Positions 1 through 12,300 of a stretch of DNA of 64,000 nt are shown piece by piece. How positions within the stretch are numbered: position 1 is the first letter of the stretch; every line of letters begins with the position of its first letter. Source of the DNA: Monoplex corrugatus (lineage: Eukaryota; Mollusca; Gastropoda; Littorinimorpha; Ranellidae); assembly GCA_030674185.1 (NCBI GenBank), contig CM060308.1, positions 34,573,589 through 34,637,588 of the forward strand, written 5' to 3'. The notes beneath the pieces were generated by a model. The model saw only the letters and a list, made by a program, of their open reading frames with translations, was not told the origin of the DNA and ran no database searches. The position numbers were made by a program, and so were the translations under genes.

Positions 1-73
<73 letters not shown>

Positions 74-112
74 TATGTGTGTGTATGTATATGTGTGTGT
101 GTAATGTATATC
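1..112. repeat. (AT)n then (GT)n microsatellite
   Basis: Pure AT dinucleotide run over about the first 62 bases, followed by imperfect AC/AT and GT repeats. It lies in the part of the TRAF gene beyond its last visible exon. Confidence 0.95.
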
Positions 113-154
113 ATATATTGTGAATCCCTTTCTTGCAACAACAATCTCTCTCAT

Positions 155-300
155 CTAAGTGGATTGTTGGCTCAGATGATGAAGTCAAGGGCTCATGATT
201 TGATGTCTAGAGTTCAATTCCAGCCTGCAACTGGAAAAACTGACTGCTACACACCTTAATGCCCCCATCATTCTGGTGGTGATATGAAGTGCTTCATCAG
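155..300 (+). repeat. possible tRNA-derived SINE fragment
   Basis: A B-box-like string (GAGTTCAATTCC, near 209-220) sits about 45 bases downstream of an A-box-like GGCTCAGATG, as in a tRNA-derived SINE head. It is followed by a weak match to the central domain seen in the clearer copy at 14826-15000. Degenerate, so low confidence. Confidence 0.35.
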
Positions 301-308
301 TACCCTCC

Positions 309-340
309 CTCCACACACACACACACAACACACACACACA

Positions 341-371
<31 letters not shown>

Positions 372-433
372 CACCAGCATACATACACATGCGCGCATGT
401 GCACACCTACATACACACACACACACCAATGCC
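309..433. repeat. (CA)n microsatellite
   Basis: Interrupted CA/AC repeat. The long open frames across it on both strands are low-complexity artefacts. Confidence 0.95.
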
Positions 434-644
434 CCTCTCACTGCCACCCTCCCCATTTTCATTTCCAGATTGCCAATGCACAAAATTTTGTGCAGGACTC
501 AGTAGGTCTGCCGAATTATCACAGGCAGACTTCAGTGGAGCACAAATGGTACTGTCCAAGTTTGACAAATCTCTCTTGAACAAATTAAAAATTCAATTTT
601 CTCTCAACATCTGAATATGATCATTCACTGAATAAAGTCATTAC

Positions 645-725
645 CTGTTTCCTCTTCAAGGTTTTGTTGTCACAACCGAACGGACAACCTATTTCTTTCT
701 CTGGGCAGATGTTATCACGATGACT
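645..725 (-). CDS. TRAF-like gene, coding exon 5 (end of finger 3, start of finger 4)
   Basis: 81 nt, 27 codons, phase 0, acceptor GTTGCAG, donor CAG|GTAATG. SHRDNICPEKEIGCPFGCDN completes finger 3 (H...C) and opens finger 4. It is separated from exon 4 by a 10.05-kb intron containing two RTE LINEs, a Harbinger element and a satellite. The next exon is outside the window. Confidence 0.88.
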
Positions 726-3700
726 CTGCAACATAATGACATTTCACAACATGTTAATATCATCTTATAGTACCTGTTTATATCATCTTATTATTTTCCA
801 AGCCCATTTTTAAACAGCACATTCTCCTATAGTTAGTTCATCATCATCATCAGATGCCTTGCCGCATGGCTTTGGCGATTATGGACTTCCACCTGTCTCT
901 ATCACCTGCTGCCTCAAGCATCTCTTCCACCCTCTTTGTCCCCAGCCACTCTGCAAGTCAGTCTAATATCTTCTCCCTGGGTCTACCTGGTGCTCTCTTT
1001 CCCTCCAGCTTTCCCGTTGTGACCAGGTGCTCCAATTCCCCTTTCCTCATAAAATGGCCTATAAATGTTGCCTGTCTTTTCCTAATCTTCCTTATGAATG
1101 ATCTACTTGTGTCTGCCTCCATCAAGACTGTCTCGTTTGTTTTCTTTGCTGTCCATGGAACTCTCAACATTCTTCTTAGAAACCACATCTCGGCTGCCTC
1201 AATCTTGTTCTGGCTTTGTTTGTTGACTGTCTACGCCTCGCAGCCGTACAACAGTATTGGTTCTATATAACACTCAAGAACTCTCTTCCTGATGTTAATT
1301 GATAGGCATTTGTTGGTAAGAATGCTTTTCATCTTCTTGAATGTTGTTTTGGCTTGGCCGATTCTGCTGGCTATTTCTGATGTGCATCTGCCATCTGGTG
1401 AAATGATCGTTCCCAGGTATTTAAATTTATCAACCTGTCTCAAGATTGTGCCGTTTGCTGTTATTTTGCATGAGGGGATTTCATGGTTTTTACTGATCAC
1501 CATGACTTCAGTCTTCCTGCTGTTTAGTTCCAACCCCTTACCTTTGCTTTCTATTTCTAGTATATTCACAAGGTTTTGTAGGTCCCTTTCACTTTCTGCA
1601 ATTAGCACGGTGTCATCTGCGTATCGAATGTTCTTTATCCAGGGTCTTCTTCTAGGTTTCTCATGATGTTTTTGCTGTAAAGTGAAAACAGATCTGGTGA
1701 CAAAACACAACCCTGTCTGACTCCTCTTTTGATGTTTTGGAAAAAGCTTATATCGTTTTTTATTCTCATTGCAGCTGTTTGTTCCCAATACATATTTCTG
1801 ATTATTCGTAGATCTTTTCCATCAATATTGACTCTTTCTAGTTGGTTGATCAATTCTTCATGTCTTACCCGATCGAAAGCAATACACATTTCTGATTATT
1901 CGTAGATCTTTTCCATCAATATTGAGTCTTTCTAGTTGGTTGATCAATTCTTCATGTCTTACTCGATCAAAAGCCTTGGTGTAATCAACAAAGCATAGAT
2001 ATAAATCCTCATTCATCTCAATTGACTTCTCTATATAGTTCTTAGGATGTATATGGCATTAATAGTTCCTTTCCCTTCTACAAATCTTCGGCTATTTCTA
2101 TTTTGATTCTATTCCTTGTCCTCATCATGATTATTCTTAACAGGAGTTACATGACTCATCAAACTGATTGTGCAACCCTAGAGACCCCAAATCCCCTGAT
2201 TCTGCAATGGGTGATAACAGGGAGTGGGAGTGGTTACAGTATGTCTTCTGTGGTAGAATGAACTGTTAACAATGGATTACAACAATGGATTATGACAAGA
2301 TGTGGCTACGAGGCATGACTGTTAGCAATTGGTGAGGCATTTATGGCTGCAGTGGGAGGGTTATAGCATGTGAATGGGTGAGGACAGGATCATTTATGAC
2401 CGAAATGGGAGAGGTTATAGCATGTCTTCTGTGGAGGAATAAATATGACACATGGTTTTAAAAAAGATTTTCAGCAGCATGTCTTCTGTGGAGGAATAAA
2501 TCTGACACAAGGTTTAAAAAAAAGATTTTCAGCATCTGCCATATCATTCCACTTCAAGACACTTGACCGACAGACACAGTGAACAGCTCATCTTGTATGA
2601 AATCATCATCAGAAAATAACAGCCTGCTTTGCAATCTGACCTGGCAACCCTACTTTCCCTCTCTTGGGGCTGAGGACACATACCTGCATTTACTCTTCTT
2701 GATAATGCCCCACTGGCAGTCATTTTATTTTCATAACTGACAACATGACAAAACAGACTAACAAGTAAGATTGTGTATGCTTACTCCCTCTTCAGGTATC
2801 AGAGTTTGCCTGAAGTGGGGGGGGGGGGGGGGTAATATTTACAATGGCTCTTAAGACAATGACAATGATACTTTCTTTTCGGAGTTTCCAACAATTATAG
2901 TTTTCTTTTATTAGATAAAAGCCACTTGTTCAAATTTACTATGGCTAACCTGCATATAAGAAATAACAAATAACAAGATATAGTTTCATACATCAACAAC
3001 ATGTTAATCAACTGAAGCTATCATTGTTAAGTGTCAAAGCCCTGAAGTCTGGATCAAGCGAAGCTTCCATTTATGTCATGGTAGATGACACATTCGTTGC
3101 ATGCAGATGTTACATAGTATTGGAGAAACGTCATCACTCCACCCTTGTCATTTCCATGGTATCTGAAGAATTTTACTTAATATCATAAACTTAATAGATC
3201 GTAACGGAATTAGCAAGTCTGGAACAACAGCTGTGGAGACTTAATAGTGGGTCTTCTTGTTTCTGTGGTGATATGTCCAGCAACCCCATGAATTGTGTAC
3301 ACATGTCCAGGTTGTCAGTTTCAGTAAATGAAGAGCAAGGATGGTAAAGACTAATGATGGGCCTACTAAATCTGTGGTGCTGTGACAAACCTGTACACTT
3401 CTGCCTTCCAGTATTAACATTACTTTGGCTAGGCTCATAGCTTTTCTTCTGCCATCAGGTTTTGTTCCTGTGCTGCTTGAAATATTCTGACAAGATCTCG
3501 TAGCGCTTGTGTCCACAGACCCCGCACAAACCATACTTTTTGCGGGCCAGAAAAGGTATGGACAGAAAAGTGCGGTTACCCGTCTCCACAGGGTCCGCAT
3601 AGTTCTGCCCGCTTTGCAAGATGGCGGTGACAAGGAAGCGCAAGATTTTTCTGCTCTGGTGGTGGTACAAAAGAAGATCTCTAGCATCCAAACGACGTTT

Positions 3701-6278
3701 TTGGGTGCACCCAATTTGTAAAGATCGGGGAGTTTTAGGAGAATTCAAACTACTGCCCCAAATATTAACAGACGAGGAGAAATGTTTGGAATACTTTCGA
3801 ATGAGACAAACAACATTTCAATCGTTGCTGCGGTTATGTGCCAATGGGCTACAGAAACAAAACACAAACTGGAGGAAATCAATTTCACCAAGAGAAAGAT
3901 TGGTAGTCACACTCAGGTAAGATCAGTTCATTTACATTCTTGAAACTAGCCATCTTCAAAAATGTATTTATTGAAAATCAAATCCAAATGTTAAAGCATC
4001 AACTGAAAATCATATCAATTTTCTATTCTTTTATTTAAAGAATACCTTTATGAAAACTACTCTCACAAATGAAACTCATACTTGTAGTTGTAAAACGTAC
4101 ACTTCCCTTGTCCCTGACATCATCTTGTTGTGATAAAAGGACATTAAACTGCCAAATAACAAGAAGAAGAACAATTTACATTGTAAGAAATGTCTTTATT
4201 GAATATTCTATTCTTTTATTTAAAGAATACCTTTATGAAAACTACTCTCATCTTCAAAAATGTATTTATTGAAAATCAAATCCAAATGTTAAAGCATCAA
4301 CTGAAAATCATATCAATTTTCTATTCTTTTATTTAAAGAATACCTTTATGAAAACTACTCTCACAAATGAAACTCATACTTGTAGTTTTACAGTTGAGTC
4401 AAGTATTGGTCTTCCAAATACGATGGGTGACAACTTTGGCCACCTTGTCTACTCTCCTCATATTGGGCATAGCTTTCAACACTGCTGGGGGTAGGACTTG
4501 GTTGTACACGAGTTCCCTGTCTGGGTGGGTGAAATGTGTGAAACGTGGGAACATGGGAACTTTTTGCTTTGGCCCTTTCTAAATAGCTAATGAGTAGGCC
4601 GTGGACCTCGTGCTTGAATTTTAATGCTTCTAGTGGGTCCAGCTGGGTCATCATTGGCTGAAGTCCTTTCCAGAAACTTAAATGTCCATCTGGATCGTTG
4701 TCCTTTTCAGATTCCGTCAAAGCATTCAGAATTTTCATGTCAAAGTCATTACTGTCTCTCTTCTTGCGCTTTTTTGTTGGTGGCGGTGGCCGAACGGTTG
4801 TTTTCTCTGCTTCAGTTGCAGCAGCAGTTGTCGGTTGTAGGTCAGGTTCAAATTGCTCTTGACTGTCCTCTGGACAAGGACTGGGTGTCGAAGCAGTTTC
4901 ATCATCACTTTTTGATGCTTCATTTGGTGCTGGCAGAGCAACATTTGTGAATGTCTGTGAGCACTCAATAAAAATGTCAAGAAAGGACATAGCATCAAAA
5001 AGTGGCCACTTTTTCTTCCTTTCAGCTGCCATCCCGGACTTCGTTGTTCCATGAATCTTCTTTTGCTTTCTGTAATAGTCCCTGAGATAAGCCCATCTCT
5101 TCTTGACTAGTTCAGCTGAAACAAACAAATGGTTGAAACATTGTTAGCTTCAGTGTAAACGATGTTTAGACAAATTATTATGCAATCTAATTTGGTCTCT
5201 TTGTGTTTCTCTCTATTTTTACAGATACTTGGCTACTGGGAACTCTTTCCGGAGTCTTGCATTTTCCTTCAGACTAGGAGTGAGCACTGTGCAACGCATT
5301 GTCAGATCTACCTGCAAGGTCTTGTGGGACATACTGCAACCAATCTTTTTGACAGAACCTAACAGAGAGCTGTGGAAGACCTCTTCATATGGCTTCTACT
5401 CAAAGTGGAATTTTCCGAATTGCATAGGAGCCATCGATGGGAAACACATCAGGGTTAAAAAACCGGCTCTGTCAGGGGCAACATACTGGAACTATAAAGG
5501 CTATTGCTCAGTGGTGCTTCTGGCGGTAGTAGACGCGGATGGCAGATTTCTTGTTATAGACATTGGAAGCTATGGTAGTTGCAGTGACGGTGGTATATTC
5601 CGAGAAAGTCACTTTGGAAAACTGGTACTTGAGGGAAAGTTACATTTGCCAGCACCCCAAGGATTACCACAAACAGAGCAACTCACCCCGCCTGTGTTTG
5701 TGGCGGATGAAGCGTTCCCGCTGTTGCGCAATTTGATGAAACCCTTTCCACGAAGAAACCTGACATTTGAACGGAGGGTTTTCAATTATCGTCTTTCGCG
5801 AGCTCGCAGACAGGTAGAATGTGCATTTGGCATTTTATCTAACACATGGAGGATTTTACTCAAAGCGATTGAAACAAACACTGATACAGCCATTGAAGTC
5901 GTTAAAGCAATCTGTGTTCTTCACAATTTCCTACTGGCGATGGAACCTGAGCGCATTAACAAAGCACCAGAATGTGAAAACAGCTCTTGGACAAGAGATG
6001 ACAATGTGATTGCATCGACAAGAACAGCAAGCCAAGAAGCAAATGCCATTCGAAACACTTTCTGTGACTATTTTGTATCCCCATCTGGATGTGTGCCATG
6101 GCAAAATGAAGCTTGTTGGAACAATATGTAGTTGGATCGTGTGCATTACCCTCAGACAGACAGGCAACAGAGAGAGAGAGAGAGAGAGTGAGAGAGTGAG
6201 AGAGAGAGTGAGAGAGAAAGAGAGAGTGAGAGATTGAGAGAGAGAGTGAGAGAGAGAGAGAGAGAGATGGGACAGGGG

Positions 6279-6313
<35 letters not shown>

Positions 6314-9300
6314 GGAAGCGGGAGATCAGAAATTCAGTGTTGCAAAGTTTTTGTTCATACAATAAGATCAGGATAAAATGCCTACCTTGCTCGTTGAGTT
6401 CTGAAGCAATTTGTTCCCACAGCCTCTGGGTAAAATCTCTGTTTGTATACCGTTTGTCTCTTTTATCGTAAAGGGCTGGTCTTGCTCGCACACATTCAAT
6501 TAGCTTTGCATCCTCCATTCTGCACAGATTTGAAGAATGTGTTGTGTAGGCCAGGGCCGGATGTGTGTATACAGTGACGACAGCACGCAAATCACGACCT
6601 TTTCTGCCCGTACAGACCAGAAAATGTCTGGCATGCTTGACGCCACCCAGATTGTGCGGAACAGGAAAAAGTCTGGCCGTAGCGGACTGGCTGCTGTGGA
6701 CAAGTCTAGTAGTAAAATATAGTGTTGAACGCAACCGCACTTTTTCTGTACGGTCTGTGCGGGGTCTGTGGACACAAGCGCTTAGACGGTGTGATTGTTA
6801 GATAAGATCTGTCTGATTCTTAGACGGCATGATTGTTAGATCTGTCTGATTCTTAGACAGCATGATTGTTAGATCTGCCTGCTTCTTAGACGGCATGATT
6901 GTTAGATCTGTCTGCTTCTTAGACGGCGTGATTGTTAGATCTGTCTGCTTCATAGACGGCGTGAGTGTTAGATCTGTCTGCTTCTTAGACCGCGTGATTG
7001 TTAGATCTGTCTGATTCATAGACGGTGTGATTGTTAGATCTGTCTGATTCTTAGACGACGTGATTGTTAGATCTGTCTGATTCTTAGACGGCGTGATTGT
7101 TAGATCTGTCTGATTCTTAGACGACGTGATTGTTAGATCTGTCTGATTCTTAGATGGCGTGATTGTCAGATCTGTCTGCTTCTTAGATGGCGTGATTGTC
7201 AGATCTGTCTGCTTCTTAGACGGCGCGATTGTCAGATCTGTCTGCTTCTTACACAGCGTGATTGTCAGATCTGTCTGCTTCTTAGACGGCGTGATTGTCA
7301 GATCTGTCTGCTTTACACAGTGTGATTGTTAGATCTGTCTGCTTCTTAGACGGCGTGATTGTGAGATCTGTCTGCTTCTTACACAGCGTGATTGTCAGAT
7401 CTGTCTGCTTCTTAGACGGCGTGATTGTTAGATCTGTCTGCTTCTTACACAGCGTGATTGTTAGATCTGTCTGCTTCTTACACAGCGTGATTGTTAGATC
7501 TGTCTGCTTCTTACACAGCGTGATTGTCAGATCTGTCTGCTTCTTACACAGCGTGATTGTTAGATCTGTCTGCTTCTTAGACGGCGTGATTGTTAGATCT
7601 GTCTGCTTCTTACACAGCGTGATTGTTAGATCTGTCTGCTTCTTACACAGCGTGATTGTTAGATCTGTCTGCTTCTTACACAGCGTGATTGTTAGATCTG
7701 TCTGCTTCTTACACAGCGTGATTGTTAGATCTGTCTGCTTCTTACACAGCGTGATTGTCAGATCTGTCTGCTTCTTAGATGACGTGATTGTCAGATCTGT
7801 CTGCTTCTTACACAGCGTGATTGTTAGATCTGTCTGCTTCTTAGATGGCGTGATTGTCAGATCTGTCTGACTTGTGTGAATGCTGAAATAGGGAGAAGCC
7901 CCAAGACCAGACAATATTACTATAGAAATGAATGAGGCTCTAGATGAATTTGGTATTGAAAAAGTAACAATCCTTATAAATGAAATTCATGACACCGGAA
8001 AAATCCCTAAAGATATATCAAAGTCAAATTTTCAGTGCACGTTCAAAGAAAACAGGGGCCATAGTATGCTAACTCCATTGTACAATCAGCTTGATAAGTT
8101 ATGTGACACAGATTCTTTTAAGAGTAATCATGATGAGAACAAGGAACAGAATCGAACAGAAATAGCAGAAGAACAATGTCAAGTTTGTTGACGGGAAAAA
8201 CTATTAACGCCATGTACATCCTAAAACTCTCACAGAAAGATCAATTGAGTTTAATAATGATATATATTTATGTTCTATTAATTTACCAAGGCTTCTGATC
8301 TGGTAAAACTAAAAAACTGATCGACCAACTGGAAACGCTCAAAGCTGATGGAAAAAATCTAAATTGATAAGGAATATGTATTGGAAACATTTGCTGCAGC
8401 AATGAGAATAGAAAATGATGTAACTCTTCAAAAAATATCAAAAGAGGGGTTAGACAGGGATGTATTCTGTCACCAGATTTGTTTTAACTTAACAGTAAAA
8501 CCATCATGAGAAACCTAAAAGAATGCCCTAGGATAAAGGTTGGAGAAAAATGATAAACAATTTTTGTCATGCAGATGACACCGTTCTCTTTGCAAAAATT
8601 GAAAAAGACCTACAAAATTTTGTAAACATAACAGAAACAGAAAACAAAAATAAAGGGCTAGCACTAAATACTAAGAAGACTGAAGTGATGTCAATCAGTC
8701 AAAAACAAGAAATCCCCTCATCTAACTAAACAGCAAAAGGCACAACACTGAGGCTGGTAAGTTTAAATATCTGGGAACAGTCACTTCACCAGACGGCAGA
8801 TGCACATTAGAAATATCCAGCAAAACTGGCTAAGCTAAAGCAGCATTCAGGCGAATGGAAAGCATTTTTATCAACAACGCCTATCAATTAACGTCAAGAA
8901 GAGAGTTCTTTGGTGCTATATAGTACCAATACTATTGTACGGATGTGAAGTGTGGATAGTCAACAAGCAAAGTCAGAACAAGATTGAGGCAGCTTAAAAA
9001 GAACGTTAAGATTTCCACGGACAGCAAAGAAAGCAAACGAGACAGTCTTGAAAGAGGCAAACACAAAAAGAACATCAATGAAGAAGATTAGGAAAAGACA
9101 AGCAACGTTTATGGGGCATTTCATAAGGCAAGAGAAATTTAAACACCTGGTCACAACAGGAAAGTTAGAGGGGACAAAAGCACCACGTTAAACAGGGAGA
9201 AATATTAAACAGTTTTGCAGACTGGATGAGCACAGAAAGGGTAGAAGATATACCTGAATTGACAAAAGATAGATTTGTATGGAGGGCCATGATTGCCAAT

Positions 9301-12300
9301 GCCATTCAGCACGGTACATGAGGATGATGATGATGACGCTGCTTATCTGAGTAACTGAAGACATGATGCTTATCTGAGTAACTGAAGACTTATTGTACAG
9401 CCAAATGCTCCCTTGCTATGTTCCAGGGAAAGTCTCCTTATCCTTATAATTACTCTTATTCTCCGCCTTCATCTTCTTCATTTGGCATCCCATGTACATT
9501 TCAGAATCCCTGACAAAGAAATTGTCCAAAATGACGAAGAAACTGTACATAAATCAAACTACATCAACCTCATCTTTGAACTTCGAATCAACCATTCAAG
9601 GCACCGACTTCTTGAGAAGATCAACACACAGCACAACTGTCTTACAAGTTCCTCTGCCGATGTCAAAAGAGGAGAAAAGTTAAAGTGATACTCCCTTTTG
9701 GGAGGGAAGTGTTTCTATATTTCGTTTGGAAACAACGAATACATATTCAGTGTTTCTGTATTTCATTTGTATGTATCGAATACAGTTTTAAATTGAGAAA
9801 ACTCACTCATATCCATATTCATGTGTTCTGTTAATGAATTGTTGGAACTGGTTGTGACCTTTCATTTGAAAAAGTGTGGTAGTACTTTGGTGTATGTAAT
9901 CACATGCAAATCACATCTGATAAACTTCCTTATTTATGATTGTCTATCTTAAGCACCGCAAAAGACGAACTCCTGACTACCACAAGGGGAAGGTAAAACT
10001 TTCTCCTTTCCCAAAACATAACAATCATTAACTAGGGTTTACGGTTTGTTCAAGAATAATAGATCACACTCAGACAATTCCATTTGAGATCCACCCTAAT
10101 CTGCTAGCAGTTTACCTGGCAGTCTTCTTGAGTAGGGTCTTGAACTGGGGAGGGGAAAGGTACCTTTGAAACACCACCACCATCCGACTAGAGCATTAAC
10201 ATAGGCAGCAAACAAGCCAACTTTATGTTGTGGGATGGGAACGAAGTCATGACATGAAATTTTGAGTCTACAGCTCTATCAAAAGAGCCAGCCAGCTCAT
10301 GTAAAAAAAACAACAACAAAAAACAACAAAACTGTGGCCTGCGGCTCAGATCTTGTTATTGTTATTGTTGTTTAAAGCCCAGCAGACTGCAGAGAGCCAT
10401 ATCAGGGCTATAACCACTTCAAAACACAAAACTTCAACTGGCAAAAAAATGGCAAAAAACCCAAAACAAACTACACATATCAATGCATTCGTGCATACAA
10501 TCCAAGGAAATGCCCCTGGCGTTGACCCTCCCGTCCAACCCATCGCACAGGGGATTCAAAAAACAGACCTGAATAGAAACACAAGCATACACAAGGACAC
10601 CAAAACATATATAAAAACAGGCATAGATTACCTAAAATTGCTTCACCTCATGTATAAAAAAAAAAAAATGAAAAAAAAATGTGGCCTGCCTGAGGCAGAA
10701 CCCACAACCCTCACATAATCAGCATGATGCTAAAACCAAGTGACCTACAGAACGCAGATTTCCAAATACTTTAAGTTACCTGCATCAAGATGTGATTGAC
10801 TTCCTGGTTGCACAGGCGACAGTGCACGGGCCTGCAGGGACATAGTTTTCTGTGCTCTGTTAGCTTTCCTCGTGGTACACTTTCTTTGCAGCCACGAGGG
10901 GCAAACTCGCATTGTATAAGTTGAAATTCACATGTGTCCAAATGTTTCTGAAAGGAGATACAGCAACAACTTCATTGCTAAAACTTAACAGGAAAGAATA
11001 TATTTCAATGAATCCCACGCTGAAAGTATTATAACGCATTCAATCAACAAAAGGATCATTTTCAGTTTCAACAAGAACCATAATTTTGTGAAACACTAGT
11101 ATGTGGACTACTTTATAAATTTATTACCAATGCTGGAATGTACTGTCTCTTGAGTAATTTGTGCATATTATCAGTACGTAAAAGCCACATCACATTTGTC
11201 AAATATGACCTTCTCATATCACTAAATCACATCACTGATATTACAGATCAGTTTTTCAGTTTTTATGTGCTTTCAGCCTTAAGATGGTCTTTACAAAGGC
11301 TGAAAGCACACAAACACGGAAAAATGATCAAATTCGTTTTTTTAGGTAAAACAGCAACACAAGCACAAAAACACAAACCAATCTGAATCAAATCAAACAT
11401 TCACTGAATAATATACAAATATACCACTTAACTGGAAACATGGCTATGCTGGAGACTTACTACTTAAAAAAAGTTTCCAGTACACTAGATATTTCATCTA
11501 AAAACTGTATTGAAAACAACACCACACAGTAAGCAGCAAGTGCTATCCCAGCGTTTACAACTTCTCCACAGAAAACAGCAGTCTGGCAGGAATTCCAAGG
11601 ATTGCATAATCATGATGATGACACTTTGTGGAAAAAATACAATTGAACGAACTCACATGCAGATGAATGACAGGACAGAAGGAGAAAGAAAGAAGAACAA
11701 GAAAGCAGACATAAAACGAGTCTTCATAGTACAACATGCCTAGAAAACTGTGCTAATAAGTCATCAAGAAAAGAGCAAGATGGTCAAGCCATTCTAACAG
11801 CACCAGTCTCCCTTTGTAATACATTCATAATTATAGGCAATCTCATTTTGTGTTTCTTGAGGTCACTGTGACCTTGATGAAGTTTATTTTTAAACAAAAC
11901 TTGGAGTTCATCTAAGACACTGCTGATATGATGAAAACAGATTTTACATATTGTCAGCAATTCCTGAGAATTTGCTCTTCACAGACCTCCCTCAAAACGA
12001 GCTGATTTTAGGCACCTTTTTGATCTGTTTGACATTAGTTATGGAGCTTTACCTTCCAAAATTATGCTTTAGCGGTTCCTCGATAGTCCACAGCTGTTAG
12101 CAGAATTTGATACATTTGACACATATCCATCCATAAAGAAATGAGACAATCTTGTACACACATTTTTGTCACAGACAAGCACAAGCACACACATTTTTCT
12201 TTTAATTAATTCAATTTTACTTTTTTTGTTTAAAGCCCAGCCGAATGCATAGAGCCATATCAGGGCTATAATTCATTTCAAAACATACACAATACTTCGA

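Larger units (their letters stand above)
3503..6781 (+). mobile_element. PIF/Harbinger DNA transposon, apparently complete
   Basis: A 3279-bp element bounded by ~34-bp terminal inverted repeats (3503-3536 and 6748-6781; outer 26 bases identical, two mismatches beyond), beginning GCGCTTGTGTCCACAGACC. The flanking trinucleotides are GTA (3500-3502) and TTA (6782-6784), consistent with the family's 3-bp TWA target duplication with one change. It encodes both expected Harbinger proteins, a DDE transposase (+) and a MADF/Myb-SANT-type DNA-binding protein (-), neither with a visible lesion. It lies in intron 4 of the TRAF-like gene. Confidence 0.93.

Noticed and set aside
5931..6740. 269-aa minus-strand frame as a gene
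   Set aside because: Only the MEDAKLIECV...LNEQ part (6386-6518) is real; the rest is GA-repeat and transposase antisense, excluded by the GTAGGC donor.
6785..7872. CRISPR-like regular array
   Set aside because: Head-to-tail units without unique spacers, in eukaryotic DNA.
7282..7914. Long open frames on both strands with 11-residue repeats (KKQTDLTITLC and VCFLHSVIVRS)
   Set aside because: The DNA unit is 33 bp, so any frame without a stop stays open on both strands; no start context, no domain. Satellite artefact, not a repeat protein.
9413..9688. 91-aa frame followed by a purine tract as the 3' end of an LTR retrotransposon
   Set aside because: No recognisable integrase or RNase H and no paired LTR in the window.
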